Source: an uncultured Elusimicrobiales bacterium
GTDB lineage: Bacteria; Elusimicrobiota; Elusimicrobia; Elusimicrobiales; Elusimicrobiaceae
Reading direction: 5' to 3'
Length of the DNA stretch: 7,443 nucleotides
NCBI GenBank assembly: GCA_934644855.1
Contig: CAKUDJ010000032.1
Location: 1 to 7,443, forward strand
The notes under the pieces were generated by a model. That model saw only the letters and a list, made by a program, of their open reading frames with translations. It was not told where the DNA came from and made no database searches. The position numbers were made by a program, and so were the translations under genes. Of this stretch, positions 1-6,159 are shown in pieces. Numbering within the stretch: position 1 is the stretch's first letter; every line of letters begins with the position of its first letter.

Positions 1-129
1 TCCTTGCGCCGCCTTTCCTGCGTGCGTTGGGGCGTGGCTAACCGCATTGTGTGGGCCTGGTTTATTACCATTCCGGCGGCGGGGCTGATTTCGGCCGCCA
101 GTTATCTGCTTAAAATGTGGATTTTTTAG
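1..129 (+). CDS. PiT-family inorganic phosphate permease, C-terminal fragment
   Basis: The frame is open from the first base and ends at TAG 127-129, giving the last 43 residues of a protein whose body lies outside the window. The tail contains VRWGVANRIVWAW followed by a hydrophobic segment (FITIPAAGLISAASYLL). This matches the end of PiT transporters, where a G-x-A-x-x-[IV]-x-x-AW motif leads into the last membrane helix. Members of the family bring phosphate into the cell by ion-coupled symport across the inner membrane. A strong terminator begins 24 nt after the stop, so this is the last gene of a + strand unit convergent with the pilin gene. Family assignment rests on the short C-terminal motif only; the ion specificity and whether the rest of the gene is intact cannot be judged. 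Confidence 0.8.
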   Translation, partial: SLRRLSCVRWGVANRIVWAWFITIPAAGLISAASYLLKMWIF

Positions 130-152
130 AAGTATAAACCGCTATAAAAGGG

Positions 153-186
153 CCGCCCGGGTTTTTACAGCCCGGGCGGTTTTTTA
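153..186 (+). terminator. Rho-independent terminator of the phosphate permease gene
   Basis: A perfect 9-bp GC stem (CCGCCCGGG, 153-161, with CCCGGGCGG, 171-179) and a 9-nt loop are followed by a run of six T on the + strand. It sits 24 nt after the permease stop codon. Confidence 0.93.
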
Positions 187-310
187 TGGGTAGAGGATAT
201 TATTTACCATAAACCCGGGCGCAACCCCGGTAAACAGGGGCGCGCACCCTTGGCCGGAGCGTTGGCTGATATGGCAGGCAAGCAAACCAAACCCGGGCAA
301 ATTGGGGCAT
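187..310. other. Intergenic spacer between convergent genes, no gene seen
   Basis: This GC-rich stretch separates the permease terminator from the pilin terminator. The sequence AAACCCGGGC occurs twice (211-220 and 289-298), and CCCGGG cores also form both flanking terminators. A weak 5-bp CCGGG/CCCGG hairpin can form near 213-230 but has no T-run. Only trivial ORFs (13 codons or fewer) start here. The longer minus-frame reading that crosses it also runs through the terminator stem and is not credible. Confidence 0.6.
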
Positions 311-340
311 AAAAGACCCCCGGGCTTAAAGCCCGGGGGT
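311..340 (-). terminator. Rho-independent terminator of the pilin-like gene
   Basis: A perfect 10-bp stem (316-325 with 331-340; ACCCCCGGGC and its complement) has a 5-nt loop. On the - strand it is followed by CTTTTAT, a short T-run. It lies 53 nt after the pilin stop codon. There is no T-run on the + side, so it serves the - strand. Confidence 0.85.
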
Positions 341-393
341 TGATACTACCATATTCATCTTGTGGCGTTAGGGCACAGGCTCCATCCGAGCAC

Positions 394-1692
394 CTAGCCT
401 CTCGGTCCATCATCATGTACCTGGGTATAAGTACAAGTTTTTTGACAAAAGCCACCCCCTGCACAGTCAGCTGGCGGTTCTTTGCTACATCTATACACGA
501 GACCCCTGCCATTCACCATCGGACATTGCACCCACTTATTACTTCCGGGTGGGTCTTCATACTCGTACTTAGCCTTACACTTTGGGTCCTTCGAATAGCC
601 TGATAGTATTTTCGTATAGGTAGCGGCTGCATCACCCATCATACACGCGTTTTTACCCTCTTCGTATGACGGAAACTTAGCGTCCATCATGTTACCAGGC
701 AAATCTATAAATTTCACACACTTAAAGTAAAGATGGCCCCAAGGTGGTTTACCGCCGCATATCAAGTCACATTTACAAGTTTCTTCATTCCATTTGTAAA
801 TACCATCATATTGGATGAGCGTGAGCATATCATACTGGTAAACGCACTTCTTCTCAGCCGTGCCGGCACAACTGGTATAGGTAGGGGTAATGTTATAGCT
901 ATCTGCGCACACACAGTTCCCGTTCTTATCCTTTACCTTGCCATCAGGGCAGCTGGTACATTCGTCAGGCGTTTTATCACACGCGCCCCACTCTCCAATC
1001 ACATACGTTCCGGTTGTCTTATCGCAAGAAACCGTACGAGTCCGCCAACCACAGGTATTACACCTTTCTTCACTGTCGGGTTCAGGCTGCGGGCATTCGC
1101 ACTCGTCCGAAATATTGCAGGCGCTCCACTCGCTCCATACACCCGTATCCGTATTGCACGTTCTTGTTTTGGTCCCCATGCCCTTACATCCGCAGGGCAT
1201 GACCGCCGCCCCCTCACAAGGTTTCGGCTCGGGCGTGGGTGGCGGCGTGGGAGAGGAACACTCCGCGCCGCTTTCATAATCCTTCTGCTTGGTTAAGTCT
1301 GCACACCGCGGATAATTTTTATTTAACTTACCACACTCTTCGGCGGAATCACAACAGAAGCGGCCGTCGTGATAAGACGGCATGCTTAAGGTATAAGCAT
1401 ACTTACCCTTACTGGCCGCCGTAATGCCGGTATTGTTTAGTGTGTAAGTAAAATTTTTGGTATCCAGCGAGGCCAAATTAACCGTAGCTGCATCCGTAGT
1501 ATAATTTTTGTCCATCGCACAGCGGGCTTCCTGTTCGGTACGCACGGCCGCCATAACGTCTTCGGCCTCCGCTGTTTTACGGGTTTCAATAATATTCCCA
1601 AACTTTGGGAAAACTACTGCGGCTAAAATCCCGATTACAATGACAACAATTAACAGTTCCGTCAATGTAAACGCATTTTTCTTCTTTTTCAT
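394..1692 (-). CDS. Type IV pilin-like protein with Cys-rich TSR-like C-terminal region
   Basis: The 432-residue protein begins with a class III signal: basic leader KKKKN, then A7/F8 as the likely prepilin-peptidase junction, with Glu12 at the +5 position and a hydrophobic helix to about residue 28. A Pro that commonly kinks this helix follows at residue 29. Residues 30-145 resemble a pilin/pseudopilin head, residues 147-158 are a Pro/Thr-rich hinge, and the rest is disulfide-type sequence. I count 34 Cys in total. Two related modules (167-198 and 211-245) share TRT-x(0-2)-C, a T-G turn, [EW]-W-x-A-C and a closing DEC, like thrombospondin type 1 repeats. A large Cys-rich C-terminal part suggests a minor pilin or tip adhesin rather than a main shaft subunit; this is inference. 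The start is supported by AGGAGG at 1697-1702, 4 nt before ATG. The -1 residue is Ala instead of the usual Gly. The gene is monocistronic, with its own leader and terminator. Confidence 0.85.
   Translation of the reverse strand: MKKKKNAFTLTELLIVVIVIGILAAVVFPKFGNIIETRKTAEAEDVMAAVRTEQEARCAMDKNYTTDAATVNLASLDTKNFTYTLNNTGITAASKGKYAYTLSMPSYHDGRFCCDSAEECGKLNKNYPRCADLTKQKDYESGAECSSPTPPPTPEPKPCEGAAVMPCGCKGMGTKTRTCNTDTGVWSEWSACNISDECECPQPEPDSEERCNTCGWRTRTVSCDKTTGTYVIGEWGACDKTPDECTSCPDGKVKDKNGNCVCADSYNITPTYTSCAGTAEKKCVYQYDMLTLIQYDGIYKWNEETCKCDLICGGKPPWGHLYFKCVKFIDLPGNMMDAKFPSYEEGKNACMMGDAAATYTKILSGYSKDPKCKAKYEYEDPPGSNKWVQCPMVNGRGLVYRCSKEPPADCAGGGFCQKTCTYTQVHDDGPRG
979..1062 (-). repeat. TSR-like Cys module 2 of the pilin-like protein
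   Basis: Residues 211-238 read CNTC, GWRTRTVSC, DKTTG, then GEWGAC, followed by DKTPDEC. Against module 1, the RTRT/TRT block, the T-G turn, the W-x-A-C block and the closing DEC are conserved, while the first Trp of the pair is lost. The modules appear to be diverged tandem duplicates at protein level; DNA identity is low, so the duplication is old. Confidence 0.5.
1117..1194 (-). repeat. TSR-like Cys module 1 of the pilin-like protein
   Basis: Residues 167-192 read C-x-C, then GTKTRTC, TDTG, VWSEWSAC. The W-x-x-W-x-x-C and R-T-C spacing is that of thrombospondin type 1-like repeats. The related second module lies 18 residues on (979-1062). Both are followed by a short acidic turn ending in DEC. 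Confidence 0.55.
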
Positions 1693-1777
1693 ACGACCTC
1701 CTAAAAACTAAACAACACCGCCCTAAAACACCCGGGCGCCCCCAGTACAAACAACCGTAAAGCTACCCGGCTTGGCG

Positions 1778-1819
1778 GATAGCAAAGGCTTACCGTTGCT
1801 ATCAGACAGGTAAGCCCTT
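1778..1819 (-). promoter_or_regulatory. Structured 5' leader of the pilin-like gene, two competing helices
   Basis: Read on the - strand, AAGGGCTTACC (1809-1819) pairs with GGTAAGCCTTT (1784-1794) as an 11-bp helix with one G-U pair and a 14-nt loop. GATAGCAA (1796-1803) pairs perfectly with TTGCTATC (1778-1785). The two helices interleave and share bases 1784-1785. The linker needed for a full pseudoknot is almost absent, so they are more likely alternatives, the arrangement expected of a switch. The element lies 86-127 nt before the start codon, close to the predicted transcript start. A GC palindrome, GGGCGCCC (1734-1741), lies between it and the ribosome site. I do not recognise a known riboswitch class. 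The pairing is seen; the regulatory role is inferred. Confidence 0.45.
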
Positions 1820-1825
1820 GGAAAG

Positions 1826-1857
1826 TCTATATTAAAGGCTACTAAAAAAATGCTAAA
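1826..1857 (-). promoter_or_regulatory. Possible sigma70-type promoter of the pilin-like gene
   Basis: On the - strand, TAATAT (1829-1834) or the overlapping TATAGA (1826-1831) could be the -10 box. The only -35 candidate at 17 nt from TAATAT is the poor TTTAGC (1852-1857). A promoter is needed here because the terminator of the upstream gene ends immediately before it. A start near 1820 would place the leader helix at the 5' end of the RNA. Confidence 0.3.
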
Positions 1858-1891
1858 AAAACAACCCGTTATTTTCAAAAGCGGGTTGTTT
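1855..1891 (-). terminator. Rho-independent terminator of the exported-protein gene
   Basis: AAACAACCCG (1859-1868) and CGGGTTGTTT (1882-1891) form a perfect 10-bp stem with a 13-nt loop. On the - strand the T-run continues out of the stem for several bases. It begins 15 nt after the stop of the 1907-2911 gene. The + strand side also has a T-rich flank, so it may work in both directions, but no + strand gene approaches it. Confidence 0.9.
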
Positions 1892-1906
1892 TATTTTTAG
1901 CTGTTT

Positions 1907-2911
1907 TTATTGTAAGAAAATATCCCGCGGATACGTTTTTAAGGCGTCGGCATTATCTTTATAAAAATGAATTAACTTTTGCCAATCCGTCTGCAAAGCC
2001 AACCCAGGCACCCAATGCGTATCAAAACATTCCATTTCTTTAAGCATTAGGGCGCGGATTTCTTCCAAGGTGCGGATATTGTTGTTGGCGGCTATTTCCG
2101 CCGCGCGCCGGGCGCAGGCGTTCAGGTGGGATTTTATAACCCCATACCCCTGCACTTGGGTAATGCGCGGGCCGAGAAAGCGCAGCCCGGCATGAACGTC
2201 CTTTTCCAAAATAGCCATATTCAAATCCACCGGCTTTACAGAGCTGTCAAACACGCCCTGCATTAAAATTTTAAGGAATTTCACCCGGTCCTGGGAGTTT
2301 AATTTAGGCAGGATTTTATCCGTTAAACGCTGCGCGACCGACTCCGCCAACAACGCCCGGTATTCCGGCATGGGTTCCATTTGCTGCACCGTCAACGGGG
2401 TGCGCAGCAAATACGTGTGTTGGGAGCGGAACATTTCCTCCGCCTGGGCTTGTGCCGTTTTAAGTTCCGTACGCAGCAGTTTTAATATTTTGGGGTCGGT
2501 TTTACATAGCGCGTGTTGCACCTTGCTTGCAAACACCATCAGCCACGCATTAAGCCCCAATGTATTTTGGGCATCCCAACGCGCCATCGTCCGGCGGGAG
2601 CCTTTCCACGCTTTGGCAAGCAGGGCGTCGTTTACTTCCCCATTATGCAAAATATAAAAAATAGGATAATTCCGCTCCGCCGCCACCGCCAGGGCACGCT
2701 TAATAACCAGTTTTTCTTTGCCGCGCCGGGCCAAGGCTTCTATGCGCGCGTTGGAAAGCGGCTGCACCCGGGCGGCACGCCGGGCCGCCGGGCTGCTTTT
2801 GCGCACGGACGCTTTAGCCAACTTTTCCAATACCACAAGCCCCCGGCTTTGCGCCCATACGGACGGAACTGAAAATGCTAACATTAAACCTATTAAAAAT
2901 ATTTTTTTCAT
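1907..2911 (-). CDS. Exported alpha-helical protein of unknown function
   Basis: I do not recognise this 334-residue protein. It begins with a clear Sec signal peptide: MKK, a hydrophobic core (IFLIGLMLAFSV), then a likely signal peptidase I site after Ala20 (SVWA/QS). No lipobox is present, so the mature protein should be periplasmic or secreted. The first 50 mature residues are strongly basic and Ala-rich (several RR and KR pairs). The remainder reads as amphipathic helices without further membrane segments. There are three Cys (136, 266, 295) and no recognisable catalytic motif. The C-terminal 50 residues are Trp/His-rich and end in IFLQ. The start is fixed by AAGGAG at 2916-2921, 4 nt before ATG. 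It is flanked by terminators on both sides and so is probably a single-gene unit; a promoter must lie in 2912-2965, but I see no convincing boxes there. Confidence 0.8.
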   Translation of the reverse strand: MKKIFLIGLMLAFSVPSVWAQSRGLVVLEKLAKASVRKSSPAARRAARVQPLSNARIEALARRGKEKLVIKRALAVAAERNYPIFYILHNGEVNDALLAKAWKGSRRTMARWDAQNTLGLNAWLMVFASKVQHALCKTDPKILKLLRTELKTAQAQAEEMFRSQHTYLLRTPLTVQQMEPMPEYRALLAESVAQRLTDKILPKLNSQDRVKFLKILMQGVFDSSVKPVDLNMAILEKDVHAGLRFLGPRITQVQGYGVIKSHLNACARRAAEIAANNNIRTLEEIRALMLKEMECFDTHWVPGLALQTDWQKLIHFYKDNADALKTYPRDIFLQ

Positions 2912-2965
2912 GTTTCTCCTTAATGCGTACTACTATCACTTTATTTTGGCAAAATCAGCACGGCT

Positions 2966-3010
2966 AAAAAAAGGGCCTTTGGGCCCAGGTTGCACTTACC
3001 CAATAGGCCC
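2966..3010 (-). terminator. Second (distal) terminator of the nad operon
   Basis: On the - strand, GGGCCTATTGGG (2999-3010) pairs with CCCAAAGGCCC (2973-2983) as an 11-bp stem with one bulged A and a 15-nt loop, followed by seven T. A smaller alternative hairpin, GGGCC-CAAA-GGCCC, abuts the same T-run. Either form would terminate. Confidence 0.85.
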
Positions 3011-3039
3011 AATAAAAAGAATGCCCCGTCACCGGGGCA
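3011..3039 (-). terminator. First (proximal) terminator of the nad operon
   Basis: TGCCCCG (3022-3028) and CGGGGCA (3033-3039) form a 7-bp stem with a 4-nt loop. On the - strand TTCTTTTTATT follows. It begins 5 nt after the aminotransferase stop codon and directly abuts the second terminator. Confidence 0.85.
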
Positions 3040-3044
3040 ATATT

Positions 3045-4250
3045 TTATAAACAAGCTTTAATAGTTTGGGCCAAGCGCTTTAAGCCTTCTACAATTTGTT
3101 CTTTAGTAGAGTAAGAAAAGTTTAAGCGCACATCATTAAACACATTGGCATCCGGGTAAAAATCCACCCCGGCCACATACGCCACTTTGTTTTCAATCGC
3201 TTTGGGCAATAATTCCGTAGCGTTAATGTTTTTGGGCAGCGTAAGCCACAGGAAAAGCCCCCCTTCCGGGCGGGTCCACGTCACGCCTTGGGGCATATAT
3301 TCCGCCAATGTTTTAAGCATTAAATCGCGTTTTTCCCGGTAAGAGGCAATAATTTTTTTGATGTGTTCCAACAGCAGCCCGCGGCGCAAATACTCGTAAG
3401 TGGCCAACTGCAAAATGGGCGAGGTGCACAAGTCCATGGCTTGTTTCAAAATAACATATTTGCGGATGACTTCTTCCGGCCCGACGATAAAGCCCAGGCG
3501 GAAACCCGGCACAAACACCTTGGAAAACGTAAACATGGTTATTACGTTGCCTTGGCCTTCGTCCAACGCATAAAAAGTACGCGGGGATTCCCCCTCAAAA
3601 CGCACCTGGCGGTACGGGGAATCTTCCAAGATAAACGTGTGGTATTTTTTGGCAATTTCCAAAATTTTTACGCGGCGTTCTTCTGGGATAGTGGTTCCCG
3701 TCGGGTTTTGGAAATCCGGCACTAAATAGATAAATTTGCACGTTTTGCCTTCGGCCTTTAAGCGGGCCAGTTGGGCTTCCAAATCTTCGGCCAAAATGCC
3801 GCAAGCGTCACTGGCGGCGCCGATAATGTTTGCCCCAGCCACATGGAACGCCTGCAACGCGCCCAAATAAGTGGGGCAAGCCGTAATAATGGGGTCCCCC
3901 GGGTTTACAAACAGGCGGGCCGTCATATCCAACGCCTGCTGGGAGGCGGACACCATCACTAATTGCTCCGGCGTCACTTGGATACCTTCGGTTTCTTTAA
4001 GCAGTTTTACTAATTCCTGGCGCAAGGCCAAAACGCCTTCCGTGGTGCCATATTGCAAAGCCGCCTTGGGGGACTCGTCCAACACATCCTGCATAATGGA
4101 CGAAACATCCTTGGTAGGGAATAATTCCGGGTCCGGCAACCCCCCGGCAAAGGAAATAATATCCGGGCGGGCTATCACTTTCAAAAGCTCTCTAATGGCG
4201 GACGCTTTGGAGCGGTGCACCACTTGGGAAAACAACTCATTGTAATTCAT
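3045..4250 (-). CDS. Class I/II PLP-dependent aminotransferase (LysN / 2-aminoadipate type)
   Basis: The 401-residue protein is a full-length fold-type I aminotransferase. Visible marks in order are SFAGGLPDPELFP (33-45), the substrate-side loop YGTTEG (67-72), SASQQALD (101-108) for phosphate contact, QNPTG (181-185; Asn182 contacts the cofactor ring oxygen), EDSPY (209-213; Asp210 pairs with the pyridine nitrogen), TFSK (241-244; Lys244 is the Schiff-base lysine), PGFRLG (248-253) and RLNFS (375-379; Arg375 binds the substrate carboxylate). The N-terminal motif and YGTTEG are typical of the group containing LysN, 2-aminoadipate and broad aromatic/branched-chain transaminases, also found fused in MocR regulators; no DNA-binding domain is present here. 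The exact amino donor cannot be read. GGGAG at 4258-4262 supports the start. It lies 27 nt after nadC with no terminator between, so it is probably the last gene of the nad operon. Confidence 0.9.
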   Translation of the reverse strand: MNYNELFSQVVHRSKASAIRELLKVIARPDIISFAGGLPDPELFPTKDVSSIMQDVLDESPKAALQYGTTEGVLALRQELVKLLKETEGIQVTPEQLVMVSASQQALDMTARLFVNPGDPIITACPTYLGALQAFHVAGANIIGAASDACGILAEDLEAQLARLKAEGKTCKFIYLVPDFQNPTGTTIPEERRVKILEIAKKYHTFILEDSPYRQVRFEGESPRTFYALDEGQGNVITMFTFSKVFVPGFRLGFIVGPEEVIRKYVILKQAMDLCTSPILQLATYEYLRRGLLLEHIKKIIASYREKRDLMLKTLAEYMPQGVTWTRPEGGLFLWLTLPKNINATELLPKAIENKVAYVAGVDFYPDANVFNDVRLNFSYSTKEQIVEGLKRLAQTIKACL

Positions 4251-4277
4251 TCAAAAACTCCCATAAGTATAAATCAC

Positions 4278-5111
4278 TTAACATATATATTTTACAATTT
4301 TTAGGCTTAAATCTTTCGCCGGGACGGAGTGCGTCAGCGCGCCGGAAGAAATAACATCAGGCCCGGCCTGGCAGTAGGCTTCCAAGTTTTCCAGGGTAAT
4401 GCCGCCCGAAACCTCTATAATGGCCCGGCCGTTGACCAACTTTTTACAGGCGGCCACCTGGGCCGGGGTCATATTATCAAACATAATAATATCCGCCCCC
4501 GCGTTTAAGGCCTCCTGCACCTGTTCGGGCGTTTCCGCCTCTACCTCTACTTTAGGCGTGTGTCCGATAGCCGCTTTAATTTTGGCTACCGCCTTGGTAA
4601 TGGAGCCCGCCGCCGCGATATGGTTGTCTTTAATCATTACGCTGTCCGCCAACGTCATGCGGTGGTTGCGCGCCCCGCCGATACGCACGGCGTATTTATC
4701 TAACCGGCGCATACCGGGCTGCGTTTTGCGGGTATCCACAATCATCACCCCGTATTTGGCCCCCACCTGCGCATACGCGCGGCTGGCCGAAGCTATGCCG
4801 GACATACGCTGCATAAAGTTAAGCGCCGTGCGCTCCGCCTTTAATATGGAAAGCACCGGGCCGCTAAGCGCCAACACTTCTTCGCCTTTTTGCACATTAT
4901 CCCCCTCTTGTTTAAGCGGGGTAAACGTGACGGACGGGTCCACCAGTTCAAACACCTGGCGGGCAATCGGCAGGCCGCAAAGCACTAAATCTTCTTTGGC
5001 GCGGATGACGGCCTTGGCCTGCGCGGCAGGCGGGAAAATAGTATCGGAGGTAATATCCCCGAGCCCCAGGTCTTCTTCCAGGGCCAGTAAAATAATTTTA
5101 TCGCTAATCAT
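4278..5111 (-). CDS. nadC: Nicotinate-nucleotide pyrophosphorylase (carboxylating), quinolinate phosphoribosyltransferase
   Basis: NadC joins quinolinate to PRPP and releases CO2 and pyrophosphate, giving nicotinate mononucleotide in de novo NAD synthesis. The 277-residue length is normal. Marks in order: EDLGLGDITSD (12-23), LKAERTALNFMQRMSG (90-105, Arg94), DTRKTQPG (126-133, Arg128 and Lys129), DKYAVRIGGARNHRM (138-152, His150 and Arg151), IKDNH (160-164, Lys161), VEVEAE (188-193), FDN (211-213, Asp212), IEVSGGI (232-238) and ISSGALTHS (254-262). These include the basic residues that bind the quinolinate carboxylates and PRPP. The usual TRKTTPGL block carries Gln and Met at two positions (TRKTQPGM), which is mild variation. 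The start ATG overlaps the nadA stop as ATGA, so translation is probably coupled to nadA. I see no sign of damage. Confidence 0.96.
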   Translation of the reverse strand: MISDKIILLALEEDLGLGDITSDTIFPPAAQAKAVIRAKEDLVLCGLPIARQVFELVDPSVTFTPLKQEGDNVQKGEEVLALSGPVLSILKAERTALNFMQRMSGIASASRAYAQVGAKYGVMIVDTRKTQPGMRRLDKYAVRIGGARNHRMTLADSVMIKDNHIAAAGSITKAVAKIKAAIGHTPKVEVEAETPEQVQEALNAGADIIMFDNMTPAQVAACKKLVNGRAIIEVSGGITLENLEAYCQAGPDVISSGALTHSVPAKDLSLKIVKYIC

Positions 5112-6148
5112 TGGGCTAATTCAAACATTTTTTCTATGGCTTTGCGGGCCGCGGCGGCGGTTTGTTCGCCCACGCTTACCGTTTGCGCGGGGAGCGGGTC
5201 CGCCAGGGCCTGCAAGGTGTTGGCCAACGTATTGCGCTTCATATAAGAGCAAACGCCAAAGGGCCAAATAAATTTTTTGTCCGGGTGTTCGGCTTCCATG
5301 CGGTTTACCAGGCCGAACTCCGTAAGCATACCGTAAACGGGCGCTTGCGTGCGCGCCACATAGGCGGCCATGCCTTTGGTACTGCCGACATAATCGCACA
5401 ATTCACAAACTTCTATGGGGCATTCCGGGTGGGCCACCACGCTAATCCCGGGGTAATCCGCCCGCAATTTTTTAACGTGCTCCGGGCGGTATTTGTCATG
5501 CACGCAGCAAGAGCCGCCCGAGGAAATAATTTTTTTGGGTGTGCCGCGGCGTTTTAATTCCGCATCCAAATTTTGGGCCATCAGCATATCCGGCACAAAA
5601 ATCAATTCATCCCCCGGCAGTTTTTGGGCAATATCAAACACATTGCCGGAAGTGACGCACGCGTCACATTGGGCTTTTACGTCGGCCGAGCTGTTAATAT
5701 AGCAAAGCACCGGCACCCCGGGATATTTGGCTTTTAAGCGCATTAAATCCGCCCCGGTCATGGAGTCTGCCAATGTGCACCCGGCACGCCCGGCGGGAAT
5801 AAAAACCTGTTTTTGCGGGTTGATAATTTTGGCAGTTTCCGCCATAAACCACACCCCGGCAAAAATAATTACGTCGGCGGAAACCTCGCGCGCCTTGAGG
5901 CTTAATTCATAAGAATCCCCGCGGAAATCCGCCACGCCGTACACCAATTCCGGCCCGGTGTAAGAATGGGCCAAAATAACGGCATTTTTTTCCTTTTTCA
6001 AACGGTTGATTTCCAACGTAAGCGGGGCGGCCGCCCGGCAATCGTCCAACGTCCAACGGGCGGCTTTGGTTTTGGATACAGAACCAAGAAGCCCATATAA
6101 TCTATGGGCTTCTTGGGTAATTTGTTCCGGCGTAAATATATGCGGCAT
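5108..6148 (-). CDS. nadA: Quinolinate synthase, [4Fe-4S] enzyme
   Basis: NadA condenses iminoaspartate with dihydroxyacetone phosphate to quinolinate in the cytoplasm. The 346 residues fit the longer NadA form. Marks: NAVILAHSY (55-63, with His61 and Tyr63 at the family's substrate-binding positions), VADFRGDSYELS (72-83), AGCTLADS (122-129), CDACVTSGN (161-169), SSGGSCCVH (209-217), HPECPIEVCELCDYVGSTKGM (240-260) and FGVCSYMKRNTL (297-308). The three cluster ligands should be Cys124, Cys164 and Cys300 by comparison with known NadA proteins. The cluster is oxygen-sensitive, fitting an anaerobe. The usual HYYQ/HNYQ is HSYT here. The upstream lipoprotein stop is 11 nt before ATG, and the ribosome site is weak (GCCGGATAACT), suggesting coupling. 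A perfect 14-bp hairpin lies inside codons 11-22. The stop overlaps the nadC start. Confidence 0.96.
   Translation of the reverse strand: MPHIFTPEQITQEAHRLYGLLGSVSKTKAARWTLDDCRAAAPLTLEINRLKKEKNAVILAHSYTGPELVYGVADFRGDSYELSLKAREVSADVIIFAGVWFMAETAKIINPQKQVFIPAGRAGCTLADSMTGADLMRLKAKYPGVPVLCYINSSADVKAQCDACVTSGNVFDIAQKLPGDELIFVPDMLMAQNLDAELKRRGTPKKIISSGGSCCVHDKYRPEHVKKLRADYPGISVVAHPECPIEVCELCDYVGSTKGMAAYVARTQAPVYGMLTEFGLVNRMEAEHPDKKFIWPFGVCSYMKRNTLANTLQALADPLPAQTVSVGEQTAAAARKAIEKMFELAQ
6084..6116 (-). promoter_or_regulatory. Perfect 14-bp hairpin inside the 5' end of nadA
   Basis: On the - strand, CCAAGAAGCCCATA (6103-6116) pairs perfectly with TATGGGCTTCTTGG (6084-6097) around a GATTA loop. It spans the third base of codon 11 to codon 22 of nadA, starting 33 nt into the gene. 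No T-run follows, so it is not a simple terminator. It is the strongest inverted repeat that I found inside a coding region in the window. Possible roles are an RNase or processing site between lipoprotein and nad messages, or control of nadA translation; these are inference. Confidence 0.5.
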
Positions 6149-6159
6149 AGTTATCCGGC

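Noticed and set aside
356..396. Possible premature stop or frameshift at the pilin C-terminus
   Set aside because: Reading past TAG adds only 12 residues before TGA, with one extra Cys. The terminator sits at normal distance from the first stop, so the stop is probably real. A comparison with relatives would be needed to revive the idea.
204..512. Minus-strand 102-codon reading frame overlapping the pilin 3' end
   Set aside because: It lies in another frame over the pilin C-terminus, reads straight through the pilin terminator stem, and has no ribosome site of its own.
733..1296. Plus-strand open frames opposite the pilin gene (187 and 113 codons)
   Set aside because: They have no ribosome site, no recognisable motif and an odd composition. 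They are antisense shadows of a gene with a strong SD site and a clear prepilin signal.
1778..1819. Integron attC-like or insertion-sequence end upstream of the pilin gene
   Set aside because: The inverted repeats lack the GTTRRRY and RYYYAAC core sites of attC. No integrase, transposase or target duplication is present nearby. A leader RNA explains them better.
4399..5271. Plus-strand 290-codon open frame opposite nadC
   Set aside because: nadC carries its full set of catalytic motifs on the other strand. The plus frame is a codon-bias shadow with no ribosome site and extends across the nadA/nadC junction.
5652..5667. Near-palindrome GTGACGCACGCGTCAC inside nadA
   Set aside because: It covers the codons of the conserved ACVTS cluster-ligand region. 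With only a 2-nt centre it is better explained by coding constraint and chance than by an operator.
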